A stretch of 64,000 bases of DNA from Arctopsyche grandis. Lineage: Eukaryota; Arthropoda; Insecta; Trichoptera; Hydropsychidae. The notes under the pieces are model-generated. The model did no database searches, was not told the origin of the DNA, and was given only the letters and a program-made list of their open reading frames with translations. Each line of letters opens with the position of its first letter. Position 1 is the first letter of the stretch. The position numbers were made by a program, and so were the translations under genes. The stretch spans positions 25,133,001 through 25,197,000 of the forward strand of contig NC_135362.1 in assembly GCF_051622035.1 (NCBI RefSeq), given 5' to 3'. Below, one piece after another: positions 24,700 through 45,000 of the stretch.

Positions 24700-24777
24700 T
24701 AACCACACTCACTGTATATTTGTTTATGATTTTTAAAGAATCGTTTTAAAAGCGAAATATTATTTTTTGTGTTAAAG
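24700..24777 (+). other. Probable non-coding first exon of ZUP1
   Basis: The ZUP1 ATG exon is preceded by an acceptor (TTGTTTCCAG, exon from 25320). A consensus donor (TTAAAG|GTAAGC) is at 24777/24778, giving a 542-base 5' UTR intron. The left edge is a guess. Confidence 0.4.
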
Positions 24778-25399
24778 GTAAGCTCCTTTTATATATTTTT
24801 AGCTTTCATGATCAAAGCAACAATTTTAATATGTATATTTTTTTTGATTTTTAAATGCTTTTTATTATTACTAAATTATGTTCACAATACATCTTATATC
24901 TATTTTAATAGCTACTGATCTACTGATCATTTTCTATTTTACAATTTTAAATTAATTTTGTTAGAAATCATAGTATTATATTATTATAATGTTAATATGT
25001 ACAGCGTAATAGGAAAAAGAGTTCAAAAACCTATTTAAAATTCTTATAAATGCTCATAAGACTATCTAAAGTCGACGATCTAAAGATGTTCTTCAATGTA
25101 TGATAAACCACCGAATCAAAATCTATTTATTTGTTTCGTACTGGTTTTGATGATTCCAAGCCATAATAATTCATTTGCCCTTAAGTGACTAAAATAAACA
25201 TTATAAAACCAAATGAAGACTTACATACATACACACATATATTGGAATTATTTTACATTCGAAGTTATTATTATATAGGTATAATATAATATAATATATA
25301 AATATATTTTTGTTTCCAGGTGTATAAAGCTGCAAATGATAAACAGTTGGAGCGCATAACATTTTAATTTTAGGAAAACATTTAAATTAATTATACAAT

Positions 25400-31943
<6,544 letters not shown>

Positions 31944-32114
31944 AATGATCCGTCGATACGTCCAAGTCATTGCAGATTTATATTTTCAAAATCACCGCAA
32001 TTATGTATCGTTTCAGCAAATCACACAAATTTATTTTTACGGTGCGCATACTGAAGGATAAACTTTCTCCTGGCAGTTTGCCGTCAGCTCAGTATGTGTC
32101 CCTTTGTATAATAT

Positions 32115-32120
32115 AATAAA
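32115..32120 (+). terminator. Candidate poly(A) signal of ZUP1
   Basis: AATAAA 172 bases past the ZUP1 stop codon. Confidence 0.45.
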
Positions 32121-32561
32121 ATGTCGAGTGAGAATTTTTTCAATTGCAAAACTTTTTCTTTTCGTTTATTATTAATTCTCATAATTGTAAGAAAAAAATG
32201 TTAGGTATATGTAATTGTTATAATAGCTTTAAATTATCATTGTGTTCAATCACAGGTTTCTCAATCTATTATATGTATTATATATATATTATGTATCTAT
32301 TGTAATTTTTTTAAATTTTTGTAAAATCGAAGTAATTTTAACCGTTGAAAAACATCTTGTAATTTTAATTATCTCGAACAATCACTTGGACGTTAAATAT
32401 TTTTATTTCATTTATTATGCACCTATGCTTTACAATCTACATACATACATACATGCATTAAGTTGGGCAACCTTTTTTTATTAACATGTGGTGAATTTGA
32501 TTGTAGTATTTTAACTTCTCTAATCAATATGAAATATATTTGTATATCTAAAAGAACTAAT

Positions 32562-33078
32562 GAAGGCGGCGCTTACAAACAAGCATCTCAATCTTCATAC
32601 GCGGTTGAGATTCGCGAAGAGCTACGTCTGGACAGTATTACTACACGGATGTGAGACGTGGACTCTGAAGACCAAGATGATCAGCCGCATCGAAGCTTTT
32701 GAGATGTGGGTCTATAGGCGTATGCTGAAGATTCCGTGGACCAAAAAGATATCAAACGAAGCTGTCCTCGGCATGATGGGGAGAGGCAGGGAACTTGTTT
32801 CTGTCATCAAGCGAAGAAAGATGGAGTACCTCGGACACATGCTACGGGGTCCAAAATACGAATTTCTCCGTTTGATAACCAAGGGGAAAATAAAAGGAAA
32901 GAAATGGATTGGCAGGAAAAAGTTATCTTGGCTTCGAAACATGCGCATGTGGACCGATATGAGCGCCGAAGAGCTGTTCCGAGCCGCTGAAGACCGATGC
33001 GGATATCTTCAAATAATCGACGAGGTGGTCGTCAACGTCCGGATGCGGACAAGGTATTAACAAGAAGAAGAAGAAAAT
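32562..33078 (+). mobile_element. 5'-truncated non-LTR retrotransposon (reverse-transcriptase C-terminus)
   Basis: The ORF to 33060 reads TRLRFAKSYVWTVLLHGCETW, then RIEAFEMWVYRRMLKIPWTKK and RRKMEYLGHMLRG, the typical C-terminal end of insect endonuclease/reverse-transcriptase polyproteins. After the stop comes an AAG-rich tail. AACTAAT at 32555-32561 and 33079-33085 forms a 7-bp TSD. The apparent start codon spans the TSD border, so this is not a gene. The intact frame suggests a recent insertion. Confidence 0.85.
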
Positions 33079-33085
33079 AACTAAT

Positions 33086-34129
33086 TATGAGTTTTCAATA
33101 ATAAAGCTCTACAGAAGACATTCCAACATTATTATAACTGAGTGTACAAAATGATGATGATGAAAACCATGCTTAAAATTTACCAGATATTTATTACATC
33201 AGCGGTAAAATGATTCATTATCAAAATGTTGAAAGTCTATTTGGCCTTATTTTCACAAAAAACTCCCTTTAAGTATCCATTACAAATGTAAAAAAACAAA
33301 TTTCAGTGAAATGCCCCCAGAGTAATGTACATACATACACGTTTTTCAAAACTTCACGGTTAGTGCTATAATTGGAGTATAGATTTATAATCTATTAAAG
33401 TAATATTTATACTTGCTTCCCATTGACGGTCCATTTTTAAATAAATAATACTTCTTATGATCATTGCATCCAATTAATTGATCCCCTGCTCAAATATTTC
33501 AACCCATAGAATGGCGTGTCATGTAACTTACTCATTTAAAAATAAAAACAGTAATTTGTATTACAAAAAAGTGACAAATTTCACCTTTCATCCACCACAT
33601 TAAAAAATTTGGTTGCCCAACTCTGATATTATAATTTTTACTTTAAATTATAAAAAGACGTACATATATATATTCAATAATTTATATTGTAACATTATAC
33701 ATTTTTTTAATGTGTTATTATATTATATTTAGTGACCTGATAACATTTCATATCATTAATCTCTCACACGAACACTCCACACATATATTTCGCACGAAAA
33801 TCAATACGTTTTGAGTTATATTGACAATACTAAATTTAAAATCATAAAAACCCTATTAAATTGTTCGAATGGCTGCTAATTATTAATATTAATGTAGTAG
33901 TTAACATTAAAAAAAATTAGTAAAATATTTATATACACATAATTACATACATACATATATATATATATATTTACTACATTATATCATTGATTGATGATTT
34001 TCATTACATATAACTGATAAATGTTACCAATCAAAAGTAAAGATATTTTCAAATGTGAAGCCGTTTAACTACATATGTCGTCTATTTACATATTTAAAGC
34101 ACAATCAATTCTACACAATTTGAAAACAA
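33086..34129. other. Intergenic downstream of ZUP1, no gene seen
   Basis: AT-rich with CATA microsatellites. No exon recognised. Confidence 0.4.
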
Positions 34130-34137
34130 CTACATAC

Positions 34138-34476
34138 CGATGCGGTGCAAACGATCGACAAGCGCCAGACAGACTGAACCACAGATTAACGACACGTGTA
34201 CCTTATGCGTGCGCACTGCTCGCACTTACACTAAGCGAAATCTACCCGAAGTCCCGACATACCTACCCTGTTACTTTAGTTCCGAATTTTGCCTTATTAA
34301 ACCCGCCAGAAAGATCCAACTCAATTTTAATAATTGCATCTGTGCACATCGAAAGGTTACTCTTCATCTGATGTGCAATCTATCATTCGTGAAGTCGAGA
34401 ATTGCGATTAAAGCAGCCATCCAGTTAATCTGTGGTTCAGTCTGTCTGGCGCTTGTCGATCGTTTGCACCAAACCC
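34138..34476. mobile_element. MITE with 8-bp TSD (hAT-like)
   Basis: CTACATAC at 34130-34137 and 34477-34484. About 50-bp inverted repeats built on GGTGCAAACGATCGACAAGC and AGACTGAACCACAGATTAA. The outermost six bases differ (CGATGC versus GGGTTT). Confidence 0.8.
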
Positions 34477-34484
34477 CTACATAC

Positions 34485-36688
34485 GTATGTGCGTATATTG
34501 AATCAGTTTTGAAATTGTATTTTTCATTGGACCAAATCAACATAAATAACGAATCAATGAATAAAAAATGCACAAAAATCAAATGATATTTACATTTATT
34601 TTATTTGCGTGATTCTCTTCGCATATAAAAACGTATTTATTTCTCTCTCAATTAGTGAATTATAATGTACGTATTTATGTAAATGAAGATCATCTTGTGA
34701 AAGCCTTTGGATATTAAAACATATTTAGTCGTAAAACTCATGTTATTATGATAGCTAGTTTTAGTGACTGATTATGATAATTTTATAAAAGTGATAGTAG
34801 AAAATACCATATATAGGTTGTGGAAATTAAATTTCTATACACTCGTCAGATGTGACATTAAACTCTGTAATATAAACATAGCCAGCAAGCATACCTAATT
34901 GCATATATATATATTATTATTATACCAACGAAATCCATTTGATCAATTGGCTGAGTTTATGTAGATGTTGCCGGTTTATACATACATATACATATGTATG
35001 TATGCTTCTAGACAAAAAAAATATACATACATAATTACTTTCTTTGTGAAATTCTAGATTTAATTAGCTATCCTTAATTATATTAAAAAAATACATATAT
35101 TTACTAGAACAAAATGGAAAAGAATAACAAAAAATATAATTTATTTACAATCATTGTTATTAATTCTCGTAAACCTTTTTAAAAGCACGCTAGTACAATT
35201 TTGAATAATAATTAGCTGTAAGTTTTGTTTATTTCACCAGAACTCTAGCTAGACACTGCCTTTGAATTAATTACTACCAATGTTTTAAATATGTATTATA
35301 CCTATATATGTATATAATACAATTTTGGTGTTTTTCAAAGTTTTTTTCGCACAATGTGATCGTACGTACATACATATTTTATTTTTTTATAATATATTAT
35401 AATTTTACATTTACAGTGCAAATAAAGTAAAAACAGTATGTTTTCAGTCATTAAAATTTAATTATACATAAGTTCCTATTACTTAATGTTTATTTTATTA
35501 TTCAGGTTTTTTAATACAACTTCTAAACATTCATAAAGTCTGAATTATGCATACATAGTTTGAATATGCATAATGTATTGTACATATACCGGATTCTATG
35601 CTTTAAATATTGACTGTTTTACCATTTCATATATGCTATTATTTTAGCACTTAACCCAGATTTTTTTAAAAATGTCACTTGTACCAGTCTGGTTTCAGCC
35701 CGTCATATATACTTTATTTTTATAATTATTTAGAATTTATATGATGATTATCACAAATAGATATACATATGTATCATTTGATTGTGTTATTTGTATGCTT
35801 TTTAGTTGTTGAAAAATTTATTGTAGATTTTTTTCTTTCCTTTTAACTCATTTTTATGTAATTACATTCAATATTTTTGTGTTTTTGTCAAAGTATATAT
35901 TTATTAAGTTTTAACAAGATAATCCATATGAATAGTTTACAATTAACATTGTATTTTTATTTATATTTATTATAAATCATTATTAAGGTAAAATAGTCAA
36001 TATCTCCGTAAGTAAATTATATAATATAGTTTTTTCATATATAAAAAAGTATTTAAACATTAATAAAAATGCCAAAAAAATTCGAATTTAATAGACAAGA
36101 ATACAATAGTACTTTAGAGTAGAGGAGGTCTTTTCTATTAAATTCGGTTGGATTTTCACATTCACAAGATTCAAATTTTGAGAAACGCCAAAGTATGTAG
36201 ATCTCTTATCCTTAGACTCCTTAGACTTTCTGTTTCGTTTCAAATTCCATGATTCCAAACGATCCCAAATAGTCGACCCATCTAGATTTATCGTGAGCTT
36301 TAATTTGATTTCAATCAATGGCTGTGATTATTGTTTCCATTAAATCAAAAACCAAATTAGTAAAAAAATGCTCGCTTCTCCTACGACATAATAAAACCAT
36401 TAATGCTAATTATTACTGTTATTAAATCCGATCATTTTCATATCAGTTTGTTGTCAGTCAGTGAGCGGAAAATGTTTATTATACGTTGTACCTAATTTTT
36501 TAATTATTATATTAAATATTATATAATATGTACCATCAGCATATCATTTTGTGTTCGTTTGCTGTTAATATGAATATATACTTGTTTATCGTTGTGATGA
36601 ATTTTAATGATTTTTATTATTACTATTATCTGAATGTGTTCTTAAATTATTATAAAAATATAATCTCTATGGAGCGTTGCCATGTGAA
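34485..36688. other. AT-rich intergenic, nothing recognised
   Basis: More than 2 kb of highly AT-rich sequence without repeat ends, splice-supported exons or recognisable ORFs. Confidence 0.4.
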
Positions 36689-36696
36689 GTCTCATA

Positions 36697-37369
36697 CATA
36701 GATGTAGAATAACCTAGATATGCCATTACATACAAATTTCGTTGGAGATCTTGTCGCCACTAACTGAAGGGTGCGGGGGGTTTAACTAGCGGGGAAGTGG
36801 TGAAAAAAAAGGAAGGAACGCAGCGGTCGGCAGTGGTCAGCAGCCAGTTTATGTACATATATACATGCACTGAAGTTTTACTCTATTTATAACTTTATTT
36901 TATTGGATACTCCGCGTGACAGTAAACCAAACTAATAAAGCCATATTAAGAAAAAAATATTAAGCTATACACACTATATTAAGCTACAAATGTATGTTAC
37001 TATAATAAAACCATTATTAACTATTACAATATTTAAAAATAAGTAACTTCCACAAGGATCAATTTTAAAGTTGACACTTTAATATTTAGTTCATTGTTTG
37101 TAGTTTTAAACTTAATGTCGATTTCTGAATTTCCTTCAGTGCCAACAAGATATACGCGTGCATTTAGTGACACCCAGGTTGTCGACCGCTGTTCCATCAG
37201 TACATACATCGCGCCGTCAATCGTCAAATGTCAATCGACCTTCCTACTTAGAAGCTAACTAGCTACTGAGAGAGAGTGTGCATGATCTGTACTTTTTTTG
37301 TGTGTGCACGGTCCAACAGGGTGATCGGCTTAGAGCGTCAGGGCGTATCTATGGTATTCTATATCTATG
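36697..37369. mobile_element. P-element-like non-autonomous transposon with exact 8-bp TSD
   Basis: GTCTCATA at 36689-36696 and 37370-37377 flanks a 673-bp unit. Left end CATAGATGTAGAATAACC, right end (reversed) CATAGATATAGAATACC. A CAT start and an 8-bp TSD beginning GTC fit P-type elements, whose preferred target resembles GTCTGGAC; hAT is the alternative. No transposase frame is visible; minus ORF 37033-37227 is unrecognised. A partial copy is at 29556. Confidence 0.75.
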
Positions 37370-38605
37370 GTCTCATAGCATTATACGGCAACTAACTGTT
37401 AAATTCCCAATAAAATATTTTAATTAAAATAATATATTACGATCGATATGTTCCTATATATAACGTTACTTTCAATGTATGCATTTTATTTGGGTTTTTT
37501 CTCAACTGAATATGATTTAAATTAAAAAAAAAGAGATGTATATTGAATTATTTGGTGCTTGTTGCCTGTGATGATGAGTGCAAGTGAAATAAGGTGCCTG
37601 AATAATATATATACAATGATATATAGAACGAAGTTTAAAAAAAAAAGCTACAATGTTTCCACGTTCTTCTTGATTATATTGGATCATATACAAATTGAAT
37701 ATGAGATTTATATGTTGCAGATCATCTTTATCAAATTTTAATTGAAAAATGTATTCTATATAATATTCACAAAGTTATAGTATAAAATTTAATAAGAAAT
37801 GTCCACAAAGTATGCACTTTATTTTGAAAATACAGTATAGTTTGTTTTGTACTTTTGTTTTTTCAAGTGGAATGAAACAGATCGAGAAAAATCAATCTTT
37901 CAGAAAAATTTTATCTCGAGAATATAAGATGAAATTATTATTATAAAAAAAACATATATATGTATATATACTATATTGTACACTTCATCATCGAAAAGTT
38001 CACCGAAATGTATTTATTTCGCACATTAATTAACAATCCAATGTAAAAAGAAGCATATGTCTGTGCCATTTCATGCATGCTTATAGTTCGTCGTAAGTCA
38101 TATGTATATTTAATGTTAACTATTATAGAATCAAAATCGTATATGATTCGAGACTGGTGAAGCATTTTATAAACTTTTGATTATATGTATGTATATAATA
38201 CAATGATTTTAACTTAGTAATAGTTATAAGAGTCAGTTTTATTAAGAATTCTCCAACTTTATATTATATATATGTATGAATCTTAATGGCAAGTAACGAC
38301 ATTCTGACATTGAAATTAAGTTTGAAATATTTTATCACTTCAGAATAAATATCTACGATAACACTATAATGTATACTTAAATATAACCTAAAAAAAACCA
38401 TCAACTTTTTTTATATTTTATTAAATACAATACTTTCAATATTTTAGTAGATACAACTTTAAGTTTCTATTCCTAAATATCAAATCAAAAGTGCATTTGT
38501 TGTTTTTATGGTGTTTAATCTATCGTGTATCATTTTAAACCCAAAATATTACATCTATGTACATACATTGTATGTCCATCAACGGATTCAAAAGATCTTC
38601 TTCTT

Positions 38606-38752
38606 TCTAATATATAAATATGAATGTATATTTGTTTGTCTGTTATGCAAATATATAGTTTTCAATTTATATATTTCATCGTACTTAGATCCTAGACTTA
38701 AAAAATCTCAAAAACATTCACTTACCCGAGCAACGTCGGACAATCCGGCTAG
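38606..38752 (+). mobile_element. Very short Helitron-like element
   Basis: Begins TCTAATATATAAATATGAAT, a common Helitron 5' style, and ends ACCCGAGCAACGTCGG hairpin then CCGGCTAG followed by T. The base before TC is T rather than the usual A. Confidence 0.5.
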
Positions 38753-41581
38753 TGTTTTTTTTAAATAGCAATTTTTCTTGGGCGATGCCGGGTATGTATG
38801 ATATGCTTTTTACTGAGACTAATCAAATGAATAATATGCTTCTCCTCCCCTGAGTTTTACACGATTTTGAATCCAATGAATAGAACTTATTTTCATATAT
38901 TATTGCAAAAATTGGAATTGATGCTTGAAGCTTTTATATAGATATTGAACTGATATTAACGTTTCCATCCTGCACACTTTTTGAATCTACAAATTCTTAC
39001 TTGAATCATTTATTTTTGCTACTGAATTTATTCGAAACGATGGGAAATAATACTCGACCTATCAATCAAAATCGCATTGTTCTATTAAAATTTTCTGCAA
39101 AGCTTCGTTTTTTCGTGCGATCAAATAACTCTACAGTAGACGACTCGTGTGCGTGTTTTATGTGACATAAATACATAATAAAATAGCATTTGTACACGTA
39201 TTTATTATTTATTTTTATGTTCTAAATCGAATGGTATATCAGTAACAAGACATAGCTGTATCAAACTAATAAAGCTCATTATAACCACATTGAAAAAAGT
39301 CAATTTCATATCGCATTCCTAAACATAAACTACATACATGTATACTTTTCTATTTCAATATTACTTTCCCGTTACTCTTTAGTTAAATTTAAAATTGTTG
39401 TGTCAATTAAAAGGTCACTTATTTAAATGTTTAAATTAAAGATAAAAAACTGGATACAGTTCTAAATGTTCATTTTAATTTAAATCGACTGATTGTTTCT
39501 CACTATTGTTAAATTATTTGTTATAATATATTGTAATATAATTACTATAATTGTTCATTTGTGAAATTGCTATGTATTTTCTTTTGTGTTCTCTTTTGAA
39601 TTAAGGTCACCATTTGGCACATTCATTGTTAAATTTAAAATGTGAAATAAAAGTACTTGTTTTTTTATTGATCAGTGTGTTTTGATTTGTTTAAAACCTT
39701 TATATGTATAATAATAAGAAGCAGTAATCTCTCCATATCTATATACAAATGTGTTTGAAATTTGATTTTTAAAACAGTGGAGACCAGAAAGAATAGTTAC
39801 CTTAGCTTTTTTAAGATCCGTAAATCCCCAATTCATACAAACATGCCCAATGTATATATTGAAAATTCCTTATATCTACTCTTTTAAATTACAAATCTAT
39901 AAAAACACCAAAAAATGAATAAAATTCAGTCTGATTTGGTTAGCGTTTTGGGACATTGAATTCAAAAACTTAAAAAAAACAGTACACCTATAAGGGGAGG
40001 TACAATTTCCGGTCCATTTATACATTTGAAAAAAATGTACATCGTATCGATAAGAATTCCAGTAACCGATACTAAGTTTCGGATCGATAAGACTAACGGT
40101 GTTCAAAAAATCCCCAAAATACACACACACACACACACACATCTTTTCTAGATCATGAAACGTGATCAGTGATCGATTCTCGCTCGATCAGTGATCGATC
40201 GAAGTTCGAATTTTCGCATGATCACAAAACTTCATCTATATTTACTACGTACATATGTACATACATAGATAAAGTAAAAAAAATTCAGATTTTGCTGTAC
40301 TTAACTAACATTACTAATTTTTGAGTCAATAAAAACAACGCAATGCATTTTAATAAAACATTTATTTGTGTTACATTTACATTAATTACATAGAATAAAT
40401 TCACTAGCTTAAAAAAACAAATAGCGTTCTAATGAAAAAAAAACAATACTTATCAATGGTGATCAACACCAAAGATTAATTACTTATGAATACAAAAGAG
40501 TATAAATTCTATTGTGTTTCTACACTTTAACATAAGCAGCCTTGTATTTATTTTAATAATATGCAGATGATATAAAAAATCATTGTCTATTACAGAGTAA
40601 TTGGGTTTTGATTCAACAAATTTGTGACAGAACATTTTATTTTACTAATTAGTTTAATTATTCTAAAGTTGAATACATAATATATATAATAGGCATTTTG
40701 CGTTACGTTAAAACATGAACATATTAAATCTAACATATTAAAATATTCATTATAAATTTAAATAAGCGATTGAATCATTATTTAGTAATGATTTTCATAA
40801 TAAAAATTAAACAAAAACCAATCGCAACACAAGTTTTGTTTTAATTTATATATTGTATAGAAAAACATTTTTTTTTCGTCACAGTGCGACAAGCTTTACT
40901 AAATACGTATATATTTCAAATTCCACGTGATTTGTATGGAATGTTTCCGTAGAAAACTGTCGCCGATAAATTTACACATTGTAATATGACACGTACGATC
41001 TCAATAATCATGAATTTAATGATATTAAACATAAAAATACAATTAAAACACGAGATAAAATCACAGATATTCAATAACTTAACGCAAACGACAAATTTTA
41101 CCGAAACGTTCGTTTCAAAAACAATTTGAAAGCCTCCGTACAATTCCAAAGAGAGCCTATCGGGAATGTTTTCAGAAATTCTAGAGGCGTTGAACGTTTT
41201 CGTACAATTCGAATGAGAATGCGAAGTTGTATGTATTTCACACAGTGAAAATAAAATTAAAAAGTGATCGTGTATTCGTTCCCTTTGAAATATTACAATT
41301 TCAGAGAAATCACGAAGTTATATGCATGTATACTCTATTTTATTTACAAAGATACTATGGAGTTTCACGTCAACAGTCAATGTTTGAAATTTCAATACTA
41401 AAAAGTTCATTCCAAGTCTCAGAACAATAAAAACTATTATAAGTAAACGTATGTATGTATATTTGAATTATTATATAAATGTAATATTGTTACGGTTATT
41501 TGATCATAGATGATTTGAAAGTATATGAGGGCTATTTTCAGCACCAAATGTAGATTAGATTACATACATACGTACATATTT

Positions 41582-41587
41582 TTTATT
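41582..41587 (-). terminator. Candidate poly(A) signal of the SLC17-type gene
   Basis: AATAAA on the minus strand about 425 bases past the stop codon. Several other AT-rich candidates exist, so this is tentative. Confidence 0.25.
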
Positions 41588-42010
41588 ATTAGTACTCCAT
41601 AGTGTCTTAGCAAATGAAATGTTTGTAAATATAAAAAGTTCAATTGAGAAATGGTGCCCTGCACGAAAATTTCAACTAAATTTGATGGCACTACAATTTC
41701 ACACACTACCGAATACAATTTTACGTCATTGATTTTAAAACAAATATATAATATTTACATAATTAAAACTGGAACTGGTTTGGTTTTCAAGTTACTGAAA
41801 GATTCACTACTGTAAGTACGCTGTATGTCATATGTTACATCAACGCGTTGCATGTAATCATTGTTATTGTAGAGGTTGTATATTTGTTTCATAAATTCTA
41901 TTGATTTATGAATGTGGATATCACATTGTTATACATAGAACATATTTTATCTTCTTAAGAAACGTCAAAACTGATTTCTTCAGAATGGCGGACGTGCAGT
42001 TGGTAGGTTT

Positions 42011-45000
42011 TCATGCGGGGATTTTTTCGCGAAGGGGTATTTGCTCCTCGTAATTGTCACCCTTTGACATTCCATTAGTTGCAGACTTTCCATTAGCATG
42101 GACTGCGTTATTGCCACTGTTCCACGGTTGAAGGTTTCCGGATCCGAACAGCAAGAAAGTCACGGCGCCGCAGAAATACGTGCCGGCCAATATCCAAAAG
42201 ATTATCTGCCACTGGCCGTACGTTTGCTATAATATAAAATTGTCAATGAAATACCACTAAATCTATACTCCGCATAATACAATAAAGCCAAGTCGATATG
42301 CTTACATTTTCAAATGTGAGGGTTCCGACCATGTACGACGACAAAAATCCTCCGAGTGAAGACAGAGTATTGGCCATTCCGAAGATAGTACCTGTAAAGT
42401 ATTCATTTATTTGTTATTTTATCTTTAATTTATACCAGGAAGGCCTAACAGGTCACCACAATGCGCCTTCCTGGCCAGAAACATTGTACATTTGATACAA
42501 ATATGATTAGTATTGTTACGTACACTCGGATTGGGCCGAGTAAGTGCAATCGGATTAGGCCGAGTAGCATCCCAGAGACTGTGTGACTGTTATAATTGGT
42601 TTCGAGGATTATCTCCCCCGAATGCACTTAGAGGGGGTAGCGGTAACTCGGTCGCATTCCCTTAGAGTTCTCAGAACCCACAGCGGTAGCATGGGACACT
42701 TCCGTGGCACATCTAGTACGTGACCATAACAATAGGTAAACAAATCGGACGTCCAAGATGCTCTGAGAGACCTACTCCTTATAAGGCGGTACTTAGGCGA
42801 TATCAAGACATTCTGGACGCAGCACTGCCAGTGCGTGTATCTCCTTAATCATCAATAAATGCTGTGACACGACTTTGGCCTTTTACTTGGATCCTCCACC
42901 CACCCCTACGCAACAGTATTATACAAAGTACATAAATGAATATCAATTAACATCCACAGAGACATTTATGATCAAAATTGTAAATTTCATCATAAAATTC
43001 AGCGAAATTTTAGATTGCTGAAAACTCCAGATTTTGCGAGAAAATGGGTAAGGTTGCTAATTTTTTGGAACCGTTTCAATGAAAATCAGATAAATTGGCA
43101 AACTCTGATAGGAAACGATCGACCTGGAGTCACAAATCCAAGACCTGACCAGCAGAAACCAGTGGAATTTGAACCCGTTACCATTATGTTCAAAGCATTA
43201 TATGCTACCCACTAGTCTATTCTGCTGGTTACATTTATTAAACAATGTGATATTATTAGCAAAAATGATCAGCTCTGATTGGGTTAATAGAAGTGTAAAC
43301 GACTGTAATTAATATTGTTGCGTAAGGGTGGGTTCAGGATCCAAATGAGAGGCTAAAGTCGCTTCACAGCATTTATTCAACGATTCATGATCTACCGTGT
43401 GTACCCCCTTATAAAGGACAAGTTGCCCAGCTTAGCATCCGCGGTCCATTGGCGTGTCTATTGTCTACCCGCACTCGCCCCGTTCTGTGAGAACCCCAGC
43501 ATATCCTTTATTCAGACACTTAATGAGTCCCGTTAGCCTAATACAAGGTCTCTATTGTTCACCCACGAATGCACTTAAACAGTGAATACTCTCTGCCATT
43601 TTCCCACGTTATAATATTTACCTGAATAGTTTGGTGCAATGTCTAAGCCGTTTCCAAGATAACCGCCGGTCACAGCTCCGTTGAGAGTCAGAGCCAATGT
43701 GAAGATAGCTACAGACCATACTCTATTATATCCACAGAAGACTTGCACCACCATTAGAATAGAAGGCATACCGACGGCTGAAATTTTAAATAAAAATAAA
43801 TTGTACATAAAGTTCGCTTTCATATCCTATTATTCATATGATCGATTTGCATACAATCGACTTACCAAACGTGGTGAATATCTTTCTGGTGGCCGTCGTG
43901 GACAGTCTTTCAGATTTGCGTAGATAGTCGGCAAACAGAGCCATAGAAAGTGCGAAGAAGTATTTTCCCAAATATGGCAGCGAAGATAGAATTCCATTCT
44001 GTAACACATGAAACAGTACCAATGAATAAAAACATTAAGTGGGATCGATTTGCATATATATATATTTCCTCATGTACTATACATAAATAGTATGTTCTAT
44101 TCCTATACAAATTAATTACATATATACACATTTGGGTACAGGCCGAAATAACGCTCACGCAAATCTTGTTTTAAATTACAACGAACGAGTCAATAAATCA
44201 AAACGTTCTAAATGTTATATAAGTATGTGAGCATTTTTATAATTTTAGAATATATTATACTGGTGGAAGTATCAGACATTTTTTGGACGAGTAAAAGTTT
44301 AAATAAATAAATAAATAAAAGACAAAACTTTTTTAGAAAATTTTGTTTTGTATCTATGATTTAAGTTACACATTACTATAAAAAAGTATACACATATGTA
44401 CATATATATGTAATGAATTTGGTGGTACAAAGATTCAATCAAAAGTTGAGGTAGATTGAATGAGGCTAATTTTGCCAATTTTTCACTTTATAAGGATTGG
44501 TTTTTATGGCAATATTTTTTTGTTTTATCGAAACGTACTAATTCGAGCTGTAAATGATTTTAAATTGATTTAAAAAAATCGCAAAGTTTCAAAACGATTT
44601 GAAGACTGTAGGAACTTCAGCTGAATCTTTTGCGAAGTGAAACATAGAAGAGGCTTATAAAAAAATACTTTTGTATGGGATGGTGCAAGAGCGAGATAAA
44701 GAATGGAGAGCGCATCACTCCATCTCACTCACTCACACTCACTTTCGAGTGATGAGCATATAGTATTTCATATTGTAATTTAAAATCATTTACCGCTCAA
44801 ATGAGTACTTTCAGGTAAAATAAAATAAAATGTTCAGATTGAAAACCAACCTTTGTAAACGTGGTAATGTGAAAAATAATGAGCGAAATTAACTCACGAT
44901 ATTACGGAAGAAAATGTGTAAAAAACAACAGTGGCTTGTGAATAAAAACCAGTGAGATATGCTGTATTTATATGCTTCATATTCCATATTATATAATAAT

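Larger units (their letters stand above)
37378..42010. other. AT-rich intergenic/3' UTR side of the SLC17-type gene
   Basis: No exon recognised. Contains a short Helitron-like unit (38606-38752), an (AC)n run at 40122-40140 and a cluster of GATC-rich words at 40145-40225. Part of 41.0-42.0 kb is probably the 3' UTR of the transporter gene. Confidence 0.4.
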
